From Closterium sp. NIES-65 (Eukaryota > Streptophyta > Zygnematophyceae > Desmidiales > Closteriaceae): a DNA stretch of 64,000 nucleotides. This document shows, in pieces, positions 56,176 to 64,000 of this stretch. Position 1 is the first letter of the stretch; every line of letters starts with the position of its first letter. The stretch is from the NCBI GenBank assembly GCA_948144175.1, contig CANXME010002426.1, forward strand, positions 174,472 through 238,471, in the 5' to 3' direction. The notes under the pieces were generated by a model. It was not told the origin of the DNA, searched no databases, and saw nothing but the letters and a program-made list of their open reading frames with translations. Made by a program: the position numbers and the translations under genes.

Positions 56176-57078
56176 TGTCACCGAATATGCATGATTATGC
56201 ATATAAGGTGCCAGAGTATGCGGTGTAGTTATGGTGTAGCAATGTTGAGTGTGCACATTGTAGGGCAGGTAGTTGGTGTCAGTAGATCTGCACTGTGGAT
56301 GCCCGATCTATCCTACGGGGGGTTACAGGCGCGTTTGCCTGGGGGGTTATGGGCGCACTCTGATCCGCTACTTAAAAAGCCCTTTTATCCCAATGGTCTA
56401 GTGGTTGGGATTCTGACATGGTATCAGAGCGAAGGTCTCGGGTTCGTATCCCGGTGTATGCACTTCGGGCATCCCAGTGCGGGGGGGTGTCAGAGGTCCA
56501 CTGGTGATCCCCGATTGATCCTAGGTAAGGGTTACAGGCGCGTTTGCCTGGGGGGTTATGGGCGCACTGACCCGCTACTGAAACAAGCCCTTTTATCCCA
56601 ATGGTCTAGTGATTGGGATTCTGACATGTTGTCAGTAAGTTCTCGGGTTCGAATCCCGGTGTATGCACATGTTGGCCGTTGCCACTGTGCTCAGTCCTGG
56701 GCCTCCCAGTGTGGGGGGGTGTCAGTAGATCTGCACTGTGGATGCCCGATCTATCCTACGGGGGGTTACAGGCGCGTTTGCCTGGGGGGTTATGGGCGCA
56801 CTCTGATCCGCTACTTAAAAAGCCCTTTTATCCCAATGGTCTAGTGGTTGGGATTCTGACAGTTGGGGACCAGGGAAACTGACGCGAGGTGGGTAGGAGA
56901 GCACCGAGGGGTGGAATCCAAGGAACCAATGTGAACGAACCAACCCAGGCTCGAGCCGCACATTGAGAAATGCACGGTTCGAGCCTGGGCCAGGTAAATT
57001 CACTCTCTCACACACACTCGATGCTTTTCTCTTGTTATTCTCTCATATTAGTGGAAAGTTGTTACCTCAGATCTAGCA
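56176..57078 (+). repeat. G1 left LTR, interrupted by S2
   Basis: It is identical in layout to 61875-62187 except for the S2 insertion after GTTGG (56272-56276). It contains an internal inverted pair (CAGGCTCGAGCCGCACATTG and GCACGGTTCGAGCCTGG). Confidence 0.85.
56277..56861 (+). mobile_element. S2: tandem SMART/TRIM-like element, three LTRs
   Basis: The structure is LTR (56277-56418), interior (56419-56487), LTR (56488-56626), interior (56627-56719), LTR (56720-56861). The outer LTRs (142 bp) are identical. The middle one (139 bp) is the divergent S1 type. The first interior opens with an exact TGGTATCAGAGC; the second has a degenerate site. Each interior ends in GGGGGGG next to TGTCAG. The target duplication is GTTGG (56272-56276 and 56862-56866). 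A tRNA-like box A (TGGTCTAGTGG) sits at the LTR end and a box B (GGGTTCGTATCCC) in the interior. Confidence 0.85.
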
Positions 57079-57247
57079 TCCGGTGGCACGCCACTATGGG
57101 AGGACCTACGGGGTGAGGGAGGAAACTCTTTCACCCGCCCTTCGCGAACAATCAGCAGCTGCACCGTGAACGGGTTCAGCGTGGTAACCCTTTCCGCGTC
57201 TCCTTTCAGTGGCGCCCCCGTGCAGTCACATGCTCGGCAGACTAGCG
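57079..57247 (+). other. G1 leader start plus trapped LINE fragment
   Basis: After the left LTR, 52 bp of leader is followed by a 119-bp piece of L1 (minus-strand peptide CDCTGAPLKGDAERVTTLNP). The same order (LTR, 52-bp leader, LINE) occurs at 62188-62357, where the LINE continues. The repeat of terminal sequence is therefore 483 bp if the LINE piece is counted. Confidence 0.7.
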
Positions 57248-57329
57248 CGCGAGAGCGAAGGCGAATCATTCGTCAGAGCAGTAGCGGGGGCGAGCGGAGA
57301 TGCGATATGAAGTGCCCAGGGAGGAGTTC

Positions 57330-57890
57330 TCACCTGATCCGCGTCGGCAGCGCGGAGGAGGGCGGAACGGAGGGTCGCGCTCGCCTGATCCGCGTCGGCA
57401 GCGCGGAGGAGGGCGGAACGGAGGGTCGCGCTTGCCTGATCCGCGTCGGCAGCGCGGAGGAGGGCGGAACGGAGGGTCGCGCTCGCCTGATCCGCGTCGG
57501 CAGCGCGGAGGAGGCGGAACGGATGGTCGCGCTTGCCTGATCCGCGTCGGCAGCACGGAGGAGGGCGGAACGGAGGGTCGCGCTCGCCTGATCCGCGTCG
57601 GCAGCGCGGAGGAGGGCGGAACGGAGGGTCGCGCTCGCCTGATCCGCGTCGGCAGCGCGGAGGAGGGCGGAACGGAGGGTCGCGCTCGCCTGATCCGCGT
57701 CGGCAGCGCGGAGGAGGGCGGAACGGAGGGTCGCGCTCGCCTGATCCGCGTCAGCAGCGCGGAGGAGGGCGGAACGGAGGGTCGTGCTCGCCTGATCCGC
57801 GTCGGCAGCGCGGAGGAGGGTGTAACGGAGGGCCGCGCTCGCCTGCTCCGCGTCGGCACCATGATGGGAGGCAGGGAGGCGGGGCGCGCT
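57330..57890 (+). repeat. 51-bp minisatellite (RLIRVGSAEEGGTEGRA coding)
   Basis: About ten copies of a 51-bp unit beginning CGCCTGATCCGCGTCGGCAG preserve an open frame of 17-residue repeats (57300-57998). It lies upstream of Gag. It could be a translated N-terminal extension or simply leader sequence. Confidence 0.88.
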
Positions 57891-58387
57891 CGCCTGATGA
57901 GCATTGGCAACGAGATAGAAGACGGACTGGCGAGTCTGGCTCGCCTGATCCGCAGCGGCACAACGAGGGAAGGGCAAGGGGCGAGGCACGTTTGCTAGAT
58001 CTGCAGCGTAAGTAGGGAGGGAGATGGGAGGAGGAGTGGCATCTGCAAGAAAGTCGCCGCGGGCATGGAGGAAGAAGGGACGAGAGATCCCCACCGCCCG
58101 AGAGGCACGGGCAACGCGGAACGCTAAGGGAAGGACGGGCGAGGGCGCATTGCTCGCCAGAGCGGCAGTGGGGGCGAGCAGGAGCACGGATGAGTGCGGA
58201 GGACCTGCGAAGCGAGGCGGGACAGGACCAGCGCAGAAGCAAAAGGGGAGGCGGCGGTGTGGCGTACTGCACGGAGTGCGCCACAGAGGCAAGGGAAGGA
58301 ATCGAGAGGGCAAGGGAGAGGGAGTCATCAAGAAGGCAGACGAGAGGACTGATTGAACCATGGGGAGACGGTTGGGGGAGCATAACG

Positions 58388-61300
58388 ATGGCCACGCGAG
58401 TGGAAGTGCCGGCGCGATTCTCGGGAGATCAGCACACGGGGCCTACACTTAAGAACTACCTAATGCAAGTGGGGAGTGTGAGGTACAGATGCGAGAGGAG
58501 CGGCATGGACTCGGTGGACTTCTTCCTGAGTCTGCCGAATACATTGGAAGGGGAGGCAGAAACGTTGTACAGGATGAAGATGGACGAGCTACTGGAGAAG
58601 GCAGAGAGGTATGGAGAAGACCCCACGGAGGCGTTCCTGAGGCGGCTGCAGCGGCAGTTTCCTAGAAATACAACAGAGCGGATAAGAGAGTTTCAGGATT
58701 TCAGGAGGGGGCGGAGCGAGTCGTTGCTCACCTACTACAACAGGCTGATCAATGTGGCGGAGGATGTGACATGCTCAGACATGGGCCTACTCGTTAGCAA
58801 ATTCCTCGATGGGCTGGACAATACCATGGGGAATGGGCTGCGAATGAAGGTTTACACACTGGGGGCAGACGCGACACTAGATGAGGTGTTTGAGTTAGCG
58901 AAGAAGATGGAGCTTGCGCAGAGGAAGTATGAAGCATACCGGCCCCGAACGACAGAGAAGAGCCGAGAACCGACATGGGCAGCAGTAAGGATGGCTGAGG
59001 ATAGGGGAAGGTCAGAGGGACGAGGGGATGGTTGGGCAGAGAACAGGACCTGCTACAGATGCGGACAGTCGGGGCACGTTAGGAGAGATTGCAAGAACTG
59101 TGATTGCTGTGGGAAGCCGGGACACTTGAGGAGAGAGTGCCCAGATCCATCAGGGTGTGAAATCTACAGCAAGAAGGGACGTGAGGCGAAGGACTGCTAC
59201 CAACGGGAGGGGACAGCAAAGGGGAACCCGGAAGAGCTAAAACGGCTACAAGCACAGCTGCAGGCACTCAGACCAAGGCAAGAAGCGGAGGCAGGAACGA
59301 GCGCCAGAGATGGGGATGACAGGGAAGTAGGGCAGGATGTGCAACGCGCGTATATGGCCTGGAGGGGAAGGGAAGAGATGGGACTACGCAGTGGAGGGGA
59401 GGACAGCCAGCAGGAGCACCGACAAAAGGGAGGAGAGAAGGGACAGCAGCCAGAGGAGCCAACTCCAAAGGACGTTGTGGCTCGCCACCCGCCGAACGGG
59501 CTAGTAAGCCAGATTTCAGCACTGGTGGTGAGAAATGGGGCGACGGCAATGGAGGGGGAGAAGGACAAGACGGTGATCACAGACACTGGAGCACGGAGTA
59601 GGAAGTTGGGGAAGGTCATGGCAGAAGAACTGGGACTGATAGCACCAGAGAAGCAGCTAGCAAAGGGGATGGTTGTGACGACGGCAAAAACGGGGGAACT
59701 TGAGTGGATGGCAAGCACCCATGCTCCGACTGAACTAACACTATTGCCAGGGAAGAAATAGGGGGCACAGAAGGGTATGCCAGCAGTAGCAGAAGCGGAA
59801 AGCAAGGCAGAGAGGGTGGGGGCACAGACGTGCACACCAGAAGTAGTAGAACCGGAAGGGAGAGAAGAGAAGGTGAGAACACAGGCGTGTGTACCAGCAG
59901 CGGCGGAAGCGGACAGGGAGAACGAGAAGGTGGGGGCATGGGCATGTGCTCCAGTGAGAACGGAAGGGAAAGAAGGGAAGGTGTGGGCACAGGCATGCAC
60001 ATCAGCAGTAGCGAAAGCGGAAAGGAAAGATGAGGGGATGGAGGCACGAGCGTGTATATCAGCAGCAACGGGAGCAGAGGAACGAGACAAGCAGGTGGGG
60101 GCAGAAGCTTGTGTATCAGCAGCGATGGCAGAAACGGGAGAACTTGATTGGATGGAAAGCACTCGTGCTTCGACTAAACAGACACCATTGACAGGAAAGA
60201 AACTGGGGGCAAGGAAACAGGATGCACAAGGAGGGGTGGAAAGATAGGAGGAGGGAAAGATGAAGACCGTGGGGAAGCAGGGCCAGCAGAGTAACTGGCA
60301 GCAGCCCATCCGTCAGGTCAAACTGTTGGGCGGGATAGGAGCAGGGTCGGCGGCAGTGATAAAGCATGGAAACACAGTAAAGCAGTGGATTTACCAGGAC
60401 AAGGAGCCCGTCGTAAGGAAGATGGCAAAGCACCATGCCGGGTGGAGGCTGCGCGAGAAGTCCCTATAATTGTTGAGCAGGGAAGTGGTGCAAGAGGTGA
60501 TGGGGAGAAGGGATCCTGTTGTGAAGATTGTGACAAAGGCGGAAGCGGCGAGCTGGGGGCAGGTGGAGTTGTTGGTAGCAAATTGGGAATGCCAGGGTGT
60601 TTCTCAAGCAGGGATGGGGCTAGGAGAAAGGGACCTTGGCACGAAACTAATAGAGAACCGGTTTCACATCATGAAACGGCTGCAGGAGAGGCAGGGCAGC
60701 ATAGTGTTCCGAGTAGAATTTTTGGATTTCAAAGGGGACAGCCGAGAGCCCACATGACAGGTGAGGAAGAGGATCATACGGCAGATGGGACTGGGGGCGA
60801 GAGATGGTACAGCAAAGGTGTGGGCACGAGCTCAGGTGGGGGCACGAGCTCAGGTGGGGGCACGAGCTCAGGTGGGGGCACGAGCTCGTCGGCTCGGGAC
60901 GTGCCGGCAGAACTTGGTGCCCGCCCAATATCTGCAGGAGGAAATAGCCGTTGTGGGACGGGCTTGGGGGAGGAAGGTGCAGGGCATTTTAGAGCCAGTA
61001 AGGACAACGGCACGAGTGACTAGGAGGTGCTACAGCAAGCTTTACCCATGTAATCGGGGGGGACAGGAGGTACAGGCACTGTCAGCGCTGGGGGCAGACG
61101 AAAAGGGCGAAGAAGGGAAGGCGGGACCTGCTATGGTGTATGATCACGAGGAGGGCAGAAGGGAAGAGCCAACGGCTCTGGAGCGAGAGTTAGCCATGAG
61201 GAATGGAGAGAACATCACGGCAGCCCCAGGTGCGACTAAGCTGAAAGGAAGGAGGGCGTTGGGGAATACAATGAATGAGCAGATGATGAGGTCGGAGTCA

Positions 61301-61798
61301 CTACAGGAACGGGTACAGGGTGGAGGGAAAGCAGAGGCAGCAGCGGTCCCGCGAGGAGCCTGGTCCTGCATGGAAGGGGAGTATCCAGAGTGGAAGGTGG
61401 GAGAGACAGTGAGCGAAGAAGGGAAGAAGGTGATGTTGGCAATATTAGCAAAACACAGGAGGCGATTGGCCTTACAAGCGGTGGGGAAGGGCAGGGTAAA
61501 GCAGAGGCAACGCAAGGGAGAGGGGAGAGTGCCGAAGGGAGTCTGTGCAGGACAGGAGGTATCCCTGAAGAGCGCGAAGCAGGACACACTGGATGTGGGG
61601 TTGGGGACTGTGCGACGGAAGGTCAAGGGGGTGCGCCCCTCAGGGGTGCTGGTACTGGACAATGAGAAGGGGGCACAGTTGAAGGAGCACCAGCCGAACA
61701 CAGCTGTGATCAGAGGGATAGGGCCTCAGCGTGCTGGTCCTGTGACCCGCGCTCAAGCTGCTCGAGCACGGGCACAGGAGGGGGCAGAGAGTGGATGA
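58388..61798 (+). pseudogene. G1 gag and degenerate polyprotein tail
   Basis: ATG 58388 (MATRVEVPARFSGD) starts a Gag of about 460 codons with a capsid-like region (FDF-like RRLQRQFPRNTTERIREFQD) and two zinc knuckles (CYRCGQSGHVRRDC, CDCCGKPGHLRREC, 59050-59145), then an aspartic protease start TDTGARS near 59582. The same frame continues past TAG 59759, TAG 60245, TAA 60467 and TGA 60755 to TGA 61796-61798. A Val-Gly-Ala-x-Ala-Cys repeat section and a duplicated TGELxWMxST segment follow. Near the end, LAILAKHRRRLAL and GVRPSGVLVLDNEKG look like pieces that flank the reverse transcriptase to integrase block in other elements, so that block may have been deleted. Gag resembles Ty3-type, but class is uncertain without Pol. 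Confidence 0.72.
60826..60895 (+). repeat. 18-bp tandem repeat in the G1 tail
   Basis: Four copies of GGCACGAGCTCAGGTGGG. Confidence 0.85.
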
Positions 61799-61874
61799 GG
61801 CAGGACAGGAACAGAGAAGAGCAAGAACGACAGAAGGAAGGGCAGATGGCTGGCAATAGCAGTTTTCCGAAAGC

Positions 61875-62187
61875 TGTCACCGAATATGCATGATTATGCA
61901 TATAAGGTGCCAGAGTATGCGGTGTAGTTATGGTGTAGCAATGTTGAGTGTGCACATTGTAGGGCAGGTAGTTGGGGACCAGGGAAACTGACGCGAGGTG
62001 GGTAGGAGAGCACCGAGGGGTGGAATCCAAGGAACCAATGTGAACGAACCAACCCAGGCTCGAGGCGCACATTGAGAAATGCACGGTTCGAGCCTGGGCC
62101 AGGTAAATTCACTCTCTCACACACACCCGATGCTTTTCTCTTGTTATTCTCTCATATTAGTGGAAAGTTGTTACCTCAGATCTAGCA
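61875..62187 (+). repeat. G1 right LTR
   Basis: 313 bp, TGTCACCGAATATG...GATCTAGCA. It represents the LTR without S2 and so gives the empty site for S2 (GGTAGTTGGGGACC). Confidence 0.87.
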
Positions 62188-62239
62188 TCTGGTAGCACGC
62201 CACTATGGGAGGACCTACGGGGTGAGGGAGGAAACTCTT

Positions 62240-63698
62240 TCACCCGCCCTTCCCGAACAATCAGCAGCTGCACCGTGAACGGGTTCAGCGTGGTAACCCT
62301 TTCCGCGTCTCCTTTCAGTGGCGCCCCCGTGCAGTCACATGCTCGGCAGACTAGCGCCCCTTGCTCCACTTTGTCAACTTTCCAAGGGACAATGGATCTC
62401 TCCTCCTTCACGTAGTTCGACTCCTCCAGCAGCTCAGCCTCCGTTAGCGGCGCCAGGAGCTTCTGCCTCCACGTCTCCGGGATGCAGCCGAAAACCTTCA
62501 GCGCCCGTTTTGCTTTCTTTTTGGTACCAATTTCTCTCGTCAGCGTCTCTAGGGATTTAACAGCCCTCGTCCCGTCCCGCGCAGCGCAGATCAGATCCCC
62601 CAGCTTGTACAGCTCCAGCCCTGCCGCCGCCTTCTGACGACCCAGCGGCTTCTTCCCATTCGGCAGTATTTGCCGATTGAAAATCAGAGGCTCCTTCTCA
62701 ATCTCCCACCTCGTTTTCGGCCCTTGCTCCACGATTTCGACTTCATAAACATTTCACATGTTTGACGCCATCTGACGCTCCTTCTTTCCATTGTTTCAGG
62801 GAATCCTTGTGCACCCAGAAAGAGCGAAAGCCGTCCGGAAGATCCGCTGCAGCCAGCGCCAATTCTCTTCGAAATCCGCTTCCAAGAACGAGAAGTCCCA
62901 CTCGCCTCGCCGCTAGCCCCGAGAGTTTCCCCAAACGGGTCTCTGAGGCCCAAGCCCCCTTCCTTCCGTGGTCTGAAAATCAGCTCCCTGCTCCAGAGCG
63001 TGAAGCGGTGTTCCTCTGAGGCCTGATTCCCAGAGATGAAATTAACCAGCAGCTTCATGATCCGTTTCCAGATTGCCTCTGAGGGGGGGTACACCTGCCC
63101 TTGGAAGGCCAGTATCGGGCAGACGTAGCAGTTGACCACGGCTACTCGCGCTGTCGTCGTCAGGTGATGAGATTGCCAGTTCAGCAGTTCAGCCGCCGCT
63201 CTGGCCAGCGTTTTGTCCCACGTGGCTTCCGCACTTCCCGAGGGTGAGATCCAGACCCCCAGCAGCCTCTCCGCATCTCCTGGTCGACCCATGCGAAGCT
63301 TGACTCCTCGTCTTTTTGCGGTTCAGGTTCTTTCCCAGCGGGAGCAGCGCCGACTTCTCCTTGTTGACTCTGAGCCCCGAGCGAGCTTCAAACTCCTCCA
63401 AGAGCTTCTCCGCCCGACCAATCTGCCGCTTCCCGTCTAGGATCAGCGTCGTGTCGTCCGCGTACCCCAGGTAAGGCAGCCTTTCCCCGTAGTCGTTGCT
63501 TATTCCTAACTTCCGTCTTTTTGCTTCCTGGCAGATCGGCTCCACGGCGCACAGGAAGAGGTAGGGTGCCAGCGGACAGCCGTGCCGGACTCCTTTCCCA
63601 ACCTCGACTTGGTCCCCCAGCCAGCCGTTGACAAGCAGCCACGTGAAGGACCCATCATGAAGCCCTTTACACCACCGAACAAACTTCTCTGGGAAACG
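62240..63698 (-). pseudogene. L1: LINE 5' part (reverse transcriptase), 5'-truncated
   Basis: Reading leftward from 63698: RFPEKFVRWCKGLHDGSFTW, GVRHGCPLAPYLFLCAVEPI, the catalytic motif YADDT near 63450, a thumb region (LLGVWISPSG near 63265, NCYVCPILAFQGQVYPPSEA), and then LLAPLTEAELLEESNYVKEE down to APLKGDAERVTTLNP at the G1 border. At least two frame changes are needed (near 63290 and 62720). The endonuclease and the first reverse transcriptase motifs are missing because the copy is truncated at 63698, next to the target duplication CATAAGG (63699-63705). Family: LINE with zf-RVT tail. Confidence 0.83.
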
Positions 63699-63705
63699 CA
63701 TAAGG

Positions 63706-64000
63706 CACAGCATGCACCAACATAAGCACCTACAGGTTGTTGAATGGTCTAGCCAGAGAATGAAAACGTGAATGTGGCAACAGCATAGCCATGCATTTGC
63801 TGTGTACACTCGGTCTAAGCCGATTCCGCTAAAACGAGTACAGCCGCAGTCTAAGTCGCATTTCGTTATTGCATCTCGTCAGACATGCGGTCAGTCCATG
63901 CGACCTCGGTCATCCTCCAACGTCGAAGAGCTTGCTGAATTGCATTTCAGCTCGCCTCGCCTCCTGCCCAGCTTTGCAGGACCCGCAACGCAATGCAAAA
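63706..64000. other. Flank right of the LINE
   Basis: This is the continuation of the pre-insertion site that follows the B2 LTR. I see no gene, LTR or tandem repeat in it. Confidence 0.5.

Larger units (their letters stand above)
56176..62187 (+). mobile_element. G1: LTR retroelement with Gag but no reverse transcriptase, inserted in L1
   Basis: LTRs are 56176-57078 (313 bp when S2 and its 5-bp duplication are removed) and 61875-62187 (313 bp), both TGTCACCGAATATG...GATCTAGCA. The interior holds a leader, a 51-bp minisatellite, a CCHC-type Gag and a degenerate tail. No reverse transcriptase, RNase H or integrase core is recognisable. The right LTR is followed by 52 bp of G1 leader and then L1 sequence, so the right border is complex. 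Flanking 5-mers do not match. This resembles gag-only, terminal-repeat elements. Confidence 0.78.

Noticed and set aside
56384-56460. Genuine tRNA gene
   Set aside because: The D-, anticodon- and T-like arms are present, but no acceptor stem pairs with the 5' side and position 33 is A. It is part of the repeated S1/S2 element.

Overview
This is a transposon-dense nuclear window from an intron-containing green eukaryote. A streptophyte alga (for example a zygnematophyte) or an early land plant fits best. The evidence is a plastid-type WCRKC thioredoxin gene with a transit-peptide-like N-terminus, a two-exon secreted fasciclin (FAS1) gene, GT-AG introns, and Copia elements primed by initiator tRNA-Met (TGGTATCAGAGC-like sites). 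The species cannot be fixed from sequence alone.

Labels used below. A1 to A6 are Copia elements of family A: LTRs of about 131-136 bp starting TGTCA, a Gly-rich Gag and a PGGAE-repeat linker. B1 and B2 are Copia elements of family B (protease motif DSCC). N1 to N3 are short non-autonomous LTR elements. S1 and S2 are miniature SMART/TRIM-like elements. G1 is an LTR element with a CCHC Gag. L1 is a LINE.

Layout. At 1-17735, A2 (4796-12099, minus) sits inside A1 (1-4795 plus 12105-12559) with the duplication ATGTG. A1 abuts the interior of B1 (12560-17075), and B1 sits in the remnant A3 (17076-17735), which also carries the 346-bp element S1. At 17736-23785 is N1, split by A4 (19044-23516, duplication GTGAC). 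From 23894 to 24032 and again from 38492 to 38909 lies a broken FAS1 paralogue, cut by A5 (24033-38486, duplication CACTG). A5 in turn carries A6 (25878-33409, the best preserved copy) and N3 (33428-33741, duplication CCATG).

The host-gene island is 38910-49280. It holds an apparently intact FAS1 gene (39938-41031, plus), a WCRKC thioredoxin-like gene (minus) whose exons are locally multiplied, and a five-exon cysteine-rich secreted or GPI-anchored protein resembling the folate-receptor fold (46544-48824, plus). Transposons resume at 49280: an integrase fragment, B2 (49432-55215) with N2 inside it (52557-53944, duplication CACCT), then a 5'-truncated LINE L1 (55221-63698, duplication CATAAGG). 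L1 is split by G1 (56176-62187), and G1's left LTR was itself split by S2 (56277-56861, duplication GTTGG).

Nearly all coding capacity outside the gene island belongs to decayed Gag-Pol frames. In family A the in-frame stops are overwhelmingly TAG at positions where sister copies have CAG or TGG, which suggests loss of methylated cytosines in CHG context. Main points of interest are the miniature LTR elements with tRNA-like arms, the TAG bias, the recurrent exon duplication in two host genes, and the retrotransposon that split a tandem FAS1 paralogue.
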